Origin: Treponema sp.
Lineage (GTDB): Bacteria; Spirochaetota; Spirochaetia; Treponematales; Treponemataceae
Length of the DNA: 63,120 nt
NCBI GenBank assembly: GCA_016288205.1
Contig: JAEEYO010000076.1
Coordinates: forward strand, 1-63,120
Reading direction: 5' to 3'
Shown: piece by piece, positions 33,295 through 40,334 of the stretch
Layout: each line of letters starts with the position of its first letter
Position numbering within the stretch: position 1 is the stretch's first letter
The notes under the pieces: generated by a model
What the model was told of the DNA's origin: nothing
Seen by the model: only the letters and a program-made list of their open reading frames with translations
Database searches by the model: none
Program-made: the position numbers and the translations under genes

Positions 33295-33849
33295 TCATAG
33301 TTTAAAACTTTTTCCCTCAGATGTAATGAATATATTATGCTCATAAATCAACAAACAGTCCTTTTGGATAAAAAATTTTTCGTAAGTCTCGCAATTCTGA
33401 TATTTATTTTTCAATTCGACAAAATAAACATTTCCTACTGGGTAATCATAAGGCTGCAAAACAAACTCCATGGAAGTAAATTCCTTTATCACGTTAATTC
33501 CAGCATGCTCTTTGTAATTTGACGCTATCTTTTTAAAATCCTCCTCACTCGCAATAAGCCCATAATAATTTCTTTCATAATCCGTTGTCGGATGAATTCC
33601 ATCTCTGACAGAGATATTGATATTTCCATCATAAAAATATTTTTTCACATTCTCATACCGTAAACAAGAGAAATCATCATAGTACTGGTCAATTATTCTT
33701 GACACAATGTTTTTCTCAGCCGACGTAAGTTCTCTGGATTCTTCATCAATCAGTCGGTTAATAAAAGCTGGGACAGCAAAGAAAACAATGATAATTGACA
33801 CAAGTAAGACTAGGAATATAATTGATATGAAACGTTTATTTTTCCACAT
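33295..33849 (-). CDS. Putative membrane-anchored immunity protein of RHS cassette 1
   Basis: A 184-residue protein with one N-terminal membrane helix (FISIIFLVLLVSIIIVFFAVPAFI) and a soluble part outside the cytoplasm. The latter contains SAEKNIVSRIIDQYYDDFSCLRYENVKKYFYDG and YFVELKNKYQNCETYEKFFIQKD. It overlaps the cassette 1 toxin gene by 14 nt. Anchoring outside the cytoplasm fits neutralisation of an incoming toxin in the periplasm. The immunity role is inferred from position only. Confidence 0.72.
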   Translation of the reverse strand: MWKNKRFISIIFLVLLVSIIIVFFAVPAFINRLIDEESRELTSAEKNIVSRIIDQYYDDFSCLRYENVKKYFYDGNINISVRDGIHPTTDYERNYYGLIASEEDFKKIASNYKEHAGINVIKEFTSMEFVLQPYDYPVGNVYFVELKNKYQNCETYEKFFIQKDCLLIYEHNIFITSEGKSFKL

Positions 33850-34501
33850 ATATTTCTCCGGCTCTTGAGCTTATTTCTGACATGTGACTTTCCCATGCAA
33901 AAAAAACTCCTATGCCCCAGGACTTTGGATGCTCCTTTCTATATCTTTCTTTCCACAGTCTTTTGTATTCCTCAAATACAGCCGCTGTATAAGTGTTACA
34001 GTCATTCTTCAATACTTCGTATTTCTCTTTCTGCAGCTTGGGGTCTCCTGCACCAAATTGTTCTGTCGCCAATACATTGTCAACGGCTTGTTTTGTGAGA
34101 TCATCATCCATTCCTGTATATACGATTATATATTTTTTTGTCTGGCTTCCTTTGTCATTATCTGTAAATCCTGATTTTTTACCAGAGTATTGACTGACGG
34201 AGCCCGGCTCACTAAAACCTCCTAACTCGCCAAAATCCACCAGCCCGTGAAGAATACGAGGTATTTGCGTTAGTCCTCCTATAATATGTGCCCAATGATA
34301 CTTCTTGTCCGTCGAACTATCATTTATAACTCTTAGAAGAATAGATGCCCTTCCGTCCGGGTCTATATAGCGTACAGGATTGTTGCCCGCGTAGTGGTAC
34401 AAACGGCCATACATCGGAGCGCATGGCTGTCGCTTGGTGTATTTTATCCAGCTGCGGGATGGGGAGATGTTTATTTTCCTTCGGATATATTGTATGTTCA
34501 T
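33836..34501 (-). CDS. Displaced RHS C-terminal toxin cassette 1, papain-like candidate
   Basis: A 221-residue protein starting at ATG 34501, 1 nt after the stop of the preceding lipoprotein gene. SPSRSWIKYTKRQPC and LYHYAGNNPVRYIDPDG are followed by a unique domain. That domain has YHWAHIIGGL early and LKNDCNTYTAAVFEEYKRLW late. A histidine followed by an NDCNxY cysteine is the order of permuted papain-like (NlpC/LRAT-like) hydrolases, so a thiol hydrolase acting on peptidoglycan, protein or lipid is possible. The assignment is a motif-level guess. The next gene overlaps its 3' end by 14 nt. Confidence 0.85.
   Translation of the reverse strand: MNIQYIRRKINISPSRSWIKYTKRQPCAPMYGRLYHYAGNNPVRYIDPDGRASILLRVINDSSTDKKYHWAHIIGGLTQIPRILHGLVDFGELGGFSEPGSVSQYSGKKSGFTDNDKGSQTKKYIIVYTGMDDDLTKQAVDNVLATEQFGAGDPKLQKEKYEVLKNDCNTYTAAVFEEYKRLWKERYRKEHPKSWGIGVFFAWESHMSEISSRAGEIYVEK
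34356..34466 (-). repeat. RHS anchor repeat, copy 1
   Basis: A 111-bp copy that encodes the RHS core end at the head of cassette 1. With the other two copies it provides long, near-identical direct repeats spaced about 1.1-1.3 kb apart. Confidence 0.85.
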
Positions 34502-34502
34502 A

Positions 34503-34991
34503 TTAAAAATCAATGTCCCTGCTTGTCTCTATAGTCCTCATTATTGTATTAAACCTTCCTTCCTCCATCGGCTTAAACTCAACGTCAAAAATATTGAATT
34601 CGCTCTCTGTCTTTGACAGGAATATAAAATGAACCTTTCCCTTTTTGTCGTCGAAATCATCTTTGGTGAAAAGATAAAATTTGTCGCTGGCCTCTATTGA
34701 AGAGGAAATCCCTGAATAGTATTTCTTGCGGATTTCGGAAAAATAAATATCTGTAAATCTTTTTTTACCATCCGGGCTATAATATTTCTTTATCGCGCCG
34801 AAAGACGCTGGAATTTCAAACGGCAATGTTCGTTTCGTAATTCTTGAAATATTCGCCTCTCCAAATTCCCTTATATTATTCCGGATTGGATTTTGAATTG
34901 CATTTTCTTCGTAAAATTGATTTATATCTTTTACTCCACAAGATGTTATAAAAAGGGAAAACACAATAATAGACCAGAATAATTTTTTCAT
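34503..34991 (-). CDS. Lipoprotein, probable orphan immunity protein
   Basis: A 162-residue protein. MKKLFWSIIVFSLFITSC is a lipoprotein signal (Cys about 18); the start at 34991 excludes an unlikely N-terminal extension. The mature part contains YYSPDGKKRFTDIYFSEIRKKYYSG and KVHFIFLSKTESEFNIFDVEF, a small beta-rich domain. It is 1 nt upstream of cassette 1, in the position an immunity gene would hold relative to a preceding cassette, but the toxin that should precede it is missing; a broken transposase remnant lies there instead. This suggests deletion of an older toxin with retention of its protector. Confidence 0.65.
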   Translation of the reverse strand: MKKLFWSIIVFSLFITSCGVKDINQFYEENAIQNPIRNNIREFGEANISRITKRTLPFEIPASFGAIKKYYSPDGKKRFTDIYFSEIRKKYYSGISSSIEASDKFYLFTKDDFDDKKGKVHFIFLSKTESEFNIFDVEFKPMEEGRFNTIMRTIETSRDIDF

Positions 34992-35065
34992 GTTAAAACC
35001 CCATTTCTGAAATAGCCACACTTTCCCTCAAAAAAATGGGAAGCAGAAACAAGATAACAAATACC

Positions 35066-35400
35066 CTATGACAACAACGAGGCGTATTTACCACGCTCCT
35101 CAGGTGGAATATTTAAGGTCTCCATGACCTGAGGAAGCGACATGCTCAGTTTTTGCATCATGAGACGCATTGATTCCAAGCGACCTTTCTCAAGTCCCTC
35201 TTCCAGTCCTTCCACCCGCCCCTCCTCGAAAGACTCCTCCCTCTGAGAGGCAATGTCATCCTTGTAATCGTATTCCATCAAAAACATATTAAACACCCCC
35301 TTGAAACTTCGTTGGGAATACCGTAGATTTCCTTTCAAGATACTCAGGCAGAATCCCCTTCCGAACCGCCTCCCGCACAGCCCATATTTTAACACAAGAA
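35066..35400 (-). pseudogene. Rpn/PD-(D/E)xK transposase-family remnant, frameshifted
   Basis: Read on the minus strand, one frame gives WAVREAVRKGILPEYLERKSTV and then reaches a stop. Another frame resumes with MFLMEYDYKDDIASQREESF, EEGRVEGLEEGLEKGRLESMRLMM and a final helix ending NIPPEERGKYASLLS. Together these are the C-terminal third of the Rpn/PD-(D/E)xK nuclease-transposase family, so a frameshift between them and the absence of the N-terminal nuclease domain make this a dead fragment. It marks past rearrangement inside the toxin-immunity region. Confidence 0.82.
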
Positions 35401-35434
35401 AGCTGGATATCGATATTTTATAGCCAAATAGCAT

Positions 35435-35630
35435 TATAATGCATTTCTTTTGAAATGTGAAGTTTTTTTCCGAGCATACATGGATTCAGAAATCCCTTCA
35501 TATAATATAATAGCCGCGAATCTTCGCCACGGTAATCAAATCTGCAAAAAATTTTCAAAAAAATGGAAAAAATTTGAGAAAGGAGCTTAATCCCTCAAAT
35601 AGGGATTTATGGAAAAAGCTATACGAATCT
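35435..35630. other. AT-rich gene-free stretch upstream of the transposase remnant
   Basis: No coding frame is convincing. AATCCCT-CAAAT-AGGGATT (about 35588-35606) is a perfect 7-bp hairpin just downstream of the lipoprotein gene at 35631 and may act as its terminator, though the following T-run is interrupted. Confidence 0.4.
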
Positions 35631-36083
35631 TTAAAGTTTATCAATTATTTTTCCATTTTTAAACTCTACCAAAAAATAATTGTTATAATCTTCCTCAAAT
35701 ATAAACGAATCCGCTCCTTTATATTTGCATTTCACAGTAACTTCTTTCCCCAGCATTTCTTGATTCACTGCAGATTTCATTTTAATCTTTATCATTTTGC
35801 CGACAGATTTTTTTTCGTCAAAAATTTGATTGTCATAAAAATATATAATGCACTCATTTAGCCCTGGTTGATCTTTTGGACGACTTATACGCTTTATAAC
35901 GCCAGTTATGTAAAATATCTTACCCTTGCACTCTTCGATTTCGTATTTTGTTGACTCAAAATCATCATACAGCAAATCGGAATACATATATTTCATCTCC
36001 CCATTATTTTTCAAGTCACAAGAAATGAATAAAAAAGATACTAAGGACAACAAAAATCTAAACAATCTATGATACTTCCTCAT
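35631..36083 (-). CDS. OB-fold-like lipoprotein
   Basis: A 150-residue protein from ATG 36083: MRKYHRLFRFLLSLVSFLFISC is a lipoprotein signal. The mature part, KGKIFYITGVIKRISRPKDQPGLNECIIYFYD followed by GKMIKIKMKSAVNQEMLGKEVTVKCKYKGA, resembles the tRNA_anti-like OB-fold seen in small exported proteins. Its start overlaps the preceding gene by 17 nt. It lies upstream of the RHS cassettes in the same orientation and could be a further orphan immunity gene or an unrelated envelope protein. Confidence 0.68.
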   Translation of the reverse strand: MRKYHRLFRFLLSLVSFLFISCDLKNNGEMKYMYSDLLYDDFESTKYEIEECKGKIFYITGVIKRISRPKDQPGLNECIIYFYDNQIFDEKKSVGKMIKIKMKSAVNQEMLGKEVTVKCKYKGADSFIFEEDYNNYFLVEFKNGKIIDKL

Positions 36084-36441
36084 ATTCAATGATAAATATC
36101 CCATTATCAAATTTGGAAAGCGTCTCAACCCATCCTCCATACCAACTAATATATATTTTATAAAAAGTCCCGTTTTCAAAAACAGATTCATTACCTTTTA
36201 TAGTAATTTTGATTTCCTCTTCTTCACGACTTACATCAAAATTATCAGTATGGTATTCAGCAAATTCAGTTTCACCAACAGCACCACCTTTTATTCGTCC
36301 AATTTTATAAGCAGAGTTCAAAACTACCACAATATTATCTGATTCAAGATGACAGTCCAATATACAATGATTTGACCGCTTACAAGAAATAAAGACTATT
36401 GTTAAGCTTAATATTATTAGAAGTTTTTTAATTGTTCTCAT
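36067..36441 (-). CDS. Small lipoprotein, possible orphan immunity protein
   Basis: A 124-residue protein. MRTIKKLLIILSLTIVFISC is a clear lipoprotein signal. The mature domain (HCILDCHLESDNIVVVLNSAYKIGRI, EEEIKITIKGNESVFENGTFYKIYISWYGG) looks like a small beta sandwich. It overlaps the next gene by 17 nt, mimicking toxin-immunity spacing, though neither gene has an RHS anchor. No family is recognised. AT-rich like the rest of the array. Confidence 0.65.
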   Translation of the reverse strand: MRTIKKLLIILSLTIVFISCKRSNHCILDCHLESDNIVVVLNSAYKIGRIKGGAVGETEFAEYHTDNFDVSREEEEIKITIKGNESVFENGTFYKIYISWYGGWVETLSKFDNGIFIIEYEEVS

Positions 36442-36481
36442 TCAATAATTCCGGCTTGTGAAAATACGCGTGCAAGAGTCA

Positions 36482-36904
36482 TTAATTTGAGTCTTTTATG
36501 ATGCTTGCGTAAATTATTTGTTGGATATAAAAATATATCCGATCATTTCTGTAAATTTGTTCGGATCCGATTTCCTTTAAATAGTTTCCTCCTGAAATAA
36601 TCTTATATTTCTGCTTTGTTCCGTCCTTTTCACATATCTCAATCTCATAATAACCTTCGACTATTGATTCAAGCGTAGAATACCTTGCTTTTTTGGATTG
36701 TTGCAATACGGATAAAAAAATCTGTATGTCCCTCTTGTCTGACAAAACATATTCTTTATGTACACAAGGCAGAGCTCTCCTAGAGTCCGTGTATATTTTT
36801 ATGCATTCAACATTTTCAATATTTATTGCTTCAAAATTTTTTGAAAACAAATTGGATACAGACAATAATGCAATAACAAATAATAAGAATAACTTTTTAC
36901 TCAT
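36482..36904 (-). CDS. Small exported protein heading the array
   Basis: A 140-residue protein. MSKKLFLLFVIALLSVSNLFSKN is a type I signal peptide; GGGGAG lies upstream of ATG 36904. The mature part includes VECIKIYTDSRRALPCVHKEYVLSDKRDIQIFLSVLQQ and YYEIEICEKDGTKQKYKIISGG, a mixed alpha/beta fold. It is the first gene of the leftward cluster and lies next to a perfect inverted repeat (36970-36988) that may control the array. Function is unknown; an immunity-like role is suggested by company only. Confidence 0.65.
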   Translation of the reverse strand: MSKKLFLLFVIALLSVSNLFSKNFEAINIENVECIKIYTDSRRALPCVHKEYVLSDKRDIQIFLSVLQQSKKARYSTLESIVEGYYEIEICEKDGTKQKYKIISGGNYLKEIGSEQIYRNDRIYFYIQQIIYASIIKDSN

Positions 36905-36969
36905 TTTTATATATCTCCCCAACACTTATTTTCCTATAAAACATTTAAAATATCCCTTGTACTCATCTA

Positions 36970-36988
36970 TTTGATAACAACTATCAAA
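36970..36988. promoter_or_regulatory. Inverted repeat upstream of the immunity/toxin array
   Basis: TTTGATA-ACAAC-TATCAAA is a perfect 7-bp dyad with a 5-bp centre, 66 bp before the first start codon of the array. It could be a repressor site or an RNA hairpin. Confidence 0.5.
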
Positions 36989-37067
36989 CGTTTTTTCATA
37001 TCCATTCCTTCTCACAATTTTTTCCCATATAATATGGTATATGCATTTATAAAACTCGTCAATGCCA

Positions 37068-37096
37068 TTGTGGATTTTCTCCGTTAGTGCTATAAT
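37068..37096 (+). promoter_or_regulatory. Promoter of the membrane coiled-coil gene
   Basis: TTGTGG (37068-37073), 17 bp, TATAAT (37091-37096), then 9 nt to the ATG at 37106. There is no Shine-Dalgarno sequence, so the leader would be only a few bases. Confidence 0.65.
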
Positions 37097-37105
37097 GCAA
37101 GCGAA

Positions 37106-38182
37106 ATGGAAAAACGAACTCGCCGAAAAAACAGATTGCTAAAGATGCTCGCTTCCCCCGTCAAAAAGGGACTTTCCGCGCTGGTATTTTTTGTCTCGAA
37201 CATCATCCTGATTTCGCTGATATGCGGAACCATTTTTTTCGCCATGACATTCCGAACAAGATGGACGGTTAACCTGAACATACTTTTCTCCTCAATCATC
37301 TGCTCCTTCCTGACCGTCCTTCTCACGCTGATTTGGGCACCGGTGCTCCGTAAAAAAATCATCTCGGAGGAGAGCGAGAGGGAAATCGAAATCCGGGAAA
37401 AGGACGAAGAAATCCAGAGGCAGAGAAACGAAATCCAGCTGTATCAGGAGAACGAGGCGGATCTGAAAACGAAAATCAGCCTGCTAGAAAACCTCACCTT
37501 CAACCAGCGGACATACCAGAACGTACTCAAGCTCTGTTTCCTGAACGCGGAAAGCACGTCAATCATCAAGCAGAGGGAAACGCTCAGGGAAAAGGACAAC
37601 CACGGATTCGGCAAGGTCGTGCACGGTGCGGCGAAGGAATACGACGAGCTGATTTCCGTAATCAACTGCAGGGCAGCCTATCAACTGGGGATAGACATCA
37701 ACAAGCTCATGATTACGAAGACCAGGGGTGACACAATCATAATCTCCGGGCTGGATTTTGAATACACCTCACAGCCGCGCTTTGAGTACGAAAGCTTTTT
37801 CACCGAATACCGTCACGTAAAGCTCGGCAAGGACGACAGGGTAAAGGAGATTGAGATTCTGGACGACGACGCAGCAAGGGACACAATCATAAAAATGCAG
37901 AGCAAGTACAAGAGCGAATTCGAGGACTCCTACCTTTCGGGAAAGGACTCTGACGGAGAGGTGACGGAGGCCATGCAAAAAGCGAGGGATTTTATCACCC
38001 TGCTCCTGAAGCCCATTTACCGCCACGTTCAGTTCGAGGAAAAACTCGTCTCAAAGAACGCGCGTCCCTTCATGGAATATCTCAGGCAGGAGATTGCCGA
38101 ATGCAAGGACAGGCTGGCTCTTACGGACGGCACGAAAAAAATCGCCGGGGAAACTACGAGGGAAGGACTTCAGGGGATTTAA
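37106..38182 (+). CDS. Membrane-anchored coiled-coil protein, function unknown
   Basis: A 358-residue protein. Two N-terminal membrane helices (about 22-47 and 53-78) are followed by a charged coiled coil (about 85-130, SEREIEIREKDEEIQRQRNEIQLYQENEADLKTKISLLEN). A C-terminal soluble domain follows with INCRAAYQLGIDINKLMITKTRGDTIIISGLDFEYTSQP. The latter has the look of a DUF4230-like domain of membrane proteins, but I am not sure. The gene is probably expressed from a near-leaderless mRNA. The YkgJ gene begins 3 nt after the stop. Confidence 0.75.
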   Translation: MEKRTRRKNRLLKMLASPVKKGLSALVFFVSNIILISLICGTIFFAMTFRTRWTVNLNILFSSIICSFLTVLLTLIWAPVLRKKIISEESEREIEIREKDEEIQRQRNEIQLYQENEADLKTKISLLENLTFNQRTYQNVLKLCFLNAESTSIIKQRETLREKDNHGFGKVVHGAAKEYDELISVINCRAAYQLGIDINKLMITKTRGDTIIISGLDFEYTSQPRFEYESFFTEYRHVKLGKDDRVKEIEILDDDAARDTIIKMQSKYKSEFEDSYLSGKDSDGEVTEAMQKARDFITLLLKPIYRHVQFEEKLVSKNARPFMEYLRQEIAECKDRLALTDGTKKIAGETTREGLQGI

Positions 38183-38185
38183 TTT

Positions 38186-38629
38186 ATGGAAGAAAAATTT
38201 TACAAGGACGGTCTCAGGTTCTCCTGCAAACGCTGCTCATTTTGCTGCACTGGATTCCCCGGAGTCGTGCTGCTTTCCGAAGATGATTTGAGACGGCTCG
38301 CGGATTGGGCAGGTCTCAGCAACGAACAGTTCACGCTCGCATATTGCAGGTGGATTGAAAATGACGAGGGAACGAAGTATCTGAGCCTGAGGGAAAGACA
38401 GAACTGCGAGTGCATTTTCTGGAAGGACGGATGTGAGGCTTATGAGGCGCGTCCGGTTCAGTGCAGGACTTACCCTTTCTGGACGAATGTCATGGAAAGC
38501 CTTGAGAGCTGGTCAAAGGAATGCGGGGACTGTCCGGGAATGAACCAAGGGGATCTGCACACGGCGGATGAGATTGAGGAGGAGCTTTTCAAATATATGT
38601 CGCGGGTCCCCATAAAAAAGGAAAAATAA
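38186..38629 (+). CDS. YkgJ family cysteine cluster protein
   Basis: A 147-residue protein. FSCKRCSFCCTGFPGVVLLSEDDL is the classical CxxCxxCC motif, followed by CECIFWKDGCEAYEARPVQCRTYPFW and a final CGDCPGM, giving the full complement of conserved cysteines of the YkgJ/Fe-S cluster family. It is a closer match to the family than the paralogue at 18489. The stop-to-start distance from the upstream membrane protein is 3 nt, so they form one operon. The reaction catalysed is unknown. Confidence 0.93.
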   Translation: MEEKFYKDGLRFSCKRCSFCCTGFPGVVLLSEDDLRRLADWAGLSNEQFTLAYCRWIENDEGTKYLSLRERQNCECIFWKDGCEAYEARPVQCRTYPFWTNVMESLESWSKECGDCPGMNQGDLHTADEIEEELFKYMSRVPIKKEK

Positions 38630-38660
38630 AAGATCCAGTTTCAAAAGACCCACGACAAAT

Positions 38661-38698
38661 CTTGCGGGAAGAATTATTTCTTGCGGGAAGAATTATTT
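38661..38698. repeat. Tandem 19-bp duplication at a stop codon
   Basis: CTTGCGGGAAGAATTATTT occurs twice in succession (38661-38679 and 38680-38698). The right copy includes the stop codon of the FGE-like gene, so the duplication has left the reading frame intact. Confidence 0.9.
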
Positions 38699-40228
38699 TT
38701 CAACTACCGTGCGGGCGAGCCTGAATCCCAGGGCACCGTTCTTGGAGCTGGCGAAATCACTGTTGCGGCGCGTACTTGAGCACACGTAATCGAAGCTCTT
38801 GCATCCACCTCCGCGGTTCACGACCGACGCTATGTTGGACTGTGAGCCTGTGGGATTAAAATCCGGGCTGTCCTTGTAGTAGTCCTTGCTGTAGCGGTCC
38901 CAGCACCATTCCCAGACATTTCCGCTCATGTCGAAAATCTCAAGCTCGTTCGGCTTCTTTGTTCCAACCTCGTGCGTCATCCTTTTGCTGTTGCTGTAAT
39001 ACCAAGCCACTTCATCGGCATCAGCCTCATCCGCACCGCTCAGAGCTCTTCCGGTGGATTTCTTTCCGCCCCTCGCAGCATACTCCCACTCCGCTTCGGT
39101 AGGAAGTCGGTATCCGTTTTTGGTGAAGTCGCAGCGTATCGCCTTTTTCTTTCCGGCATAGCATTTCTCAAGACCCTCGGCCTCGCTCAGCTTGTTGCAG
39201 TACTCTATGGCGTCATACCATGTGATGTTCTCAACCGGCAGCCTCTCGCCCTGATTCTTCGACGGATTGTTTCCCATCACCGCCATCCATTGCGCCTGGG
39301 TAACCTCGTACTTTCCGATCAAAAATGATGAGACCGTAACCTCATGCACAGGCTTCTCGTCCTGATCCCCTGTGACGCTTCCCATATTGAAAGTGCCGCC
39401 CTCGACCAGAATCATGTCCTTGATTCCGACCTTGGTTATGTAGCTCGCGGGAGGCTCCTCGCTGCCCTCGTAAAGTTTAACTCCGTCAAGATTCGCTTCC
39501 GTGCGTTTTTTTCCGTCAATCCAGAAAAGACTCTTCACCGCAATGCGATTTCCCTCGGAGTCCATTTTCTTGATTGTGTTCCTCGGCACACGGTGAACAT
39601 CCCACTCAAAGACCTCGTCCCCGATCTGCTCGCCGAAATCAAGAAGCTCCTTTCCGTCACGTCCGATGACATGAATCGTGAGCGCGTATTCCCTTTCTCC
39701 CGGATCGTCGGAAATGGGAAGAATGTCGGGATAGCAGTCCGTCCAGTAATCCTTCCATGCCTTTTTGTAGCCCTCAAGCACGACCGACTGAATCTCGACG
39801 TATTTTTCGCTGATGTCCATCCTCACCGAAAGCTTATAGCTTCCTGTCCTGGTCGCGACGTCCAGCTCGCCTTTCGTAATCTCACCCGCGGTAAAATAGT
39901 GCGGACAGTTCTCACTCCAGAATTCCTCGTACTCGGCGGCAAGAGCTTTCCATCCGTCGTAGCTGTCAAACTCATCGAAGGTTCCGTATCCCGGCTTTCC
40001 AGATTTTATCTCCGCGGACAGATTCAAAAACGCCTCATAAGCGGTCTTGGACTTCTGCGTGGGCTCCTCGACCATCGCGTCATAGTACATGCCAAGAGCA
40101 TGAATCCATTTTTTCTCGGACTCAAATTCCCGGCCCTTCTCAACAAGATTCTCGTAACGCGAGCTCTGGGCAAAAATCAGAGTGCCGGAAAACAGCAGTG
40201 TAAAAAATACAGACAGAATTCTTTTCAT
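38693..40228 (-). CDS. Secreted SUMF1/formylglycine-generating-enzyme-like protein
   Basis: A 511-residue exported protein. The signal peptide (MKRILSVFFTLLFSGTLIFAQ) is followed by a TPR-like helical segment (YENLVEKGREFESEKKWIHALGMYYDAM) and a domain of unknown type (to about 260). The C-terminal SUMF1 domain (about 270-508) has MILVEGGTFNMGS, HEVTVSSFLIGKYEVTQAQW, LPVENITWYDAIEYCN, YRLPTEAEWEYAARGG and a final RGGGCKS... GALGFRLAR. In true FGE two active-site cysteines oxidise a sulfatase cysteine; I did not find that pair with confidence, so it may be a non-catalytic ligand-binding SUMF1 protein, as is common in spirochaetes. Confidence 0.88.
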   Translation of the reverse strand: MKRILSVFFTLLFSGTLIFAQSSRYENLVEKGREFESEKKWIHALGMYYDAMVEEPTQKSKTAYEAFLNLSAEIKSGKPGYGTFDEFDSYDGWKALAAEYEEFWSENCPHYFTAGEITKGELDVATRTGSYKLSVRMDISEKYVEIQSVVLEGYKKAWKDYWTDCYPDILPISDDPGEREYALTIHVIGRDGKELLDFGEQIGDEVFEWDVHRVPRNTIKKMDSEGNRIAVKSLFWIDGKKRTEANLDGVKLYEGSEEPPASYITKVGIKDMILVEGGTFNMGSVTGDQDEKPVHEVTVSSFLIGKYEVTQAQWMAVMGNNPSKNQGERLPVENITWYDAIEYCNKLSEAEGLEKCYAGKKKAIRCDFTKNGYRLPTEAEWEYAARGGKKSTGRALSGADEADADEVAWYYSNSKRMTHEVGTKKPNELEIFDMSGNVWEWCWDRYSKDYYKDSPDFNPTGSQSNIASVVNRGGGCKSFDYVCSSTRRNSDFASSKNGALGFRLARTVVEK

Positions 40229-40334
40229 ATCGATTCAGCTCCTTGCAAATTCAAACAAACAATCACGCGAAAATTTACATAAAAAATGTACTATCTTATG
40301 GGGCGAATGTCAACAAGCACATTTTCGTAAAACA

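Noticed and set aside
31985..34466. Three spaced repeats considered as a CRISPR array
   Set aside because: Repeats of 111 bp at kilobase spacing that encode an RHS core end are not CRISPR repeats, and no cas gene is present.
35066..35434. Intact 122-residue protein from the Rpn-like frame
   Set aside because: The N-terminal half of this frame is nonsense, while the adjacent frame encodes the expected family sequence. This indicates a frameshifted remnant.
39344..40282. 312-codon open frame opposite the FGE-like gene
   Set aside because: A shadow of the SUMF1-domain gene in a GC-rich stretch. The composition is unlike a real protein and no motif is seen.
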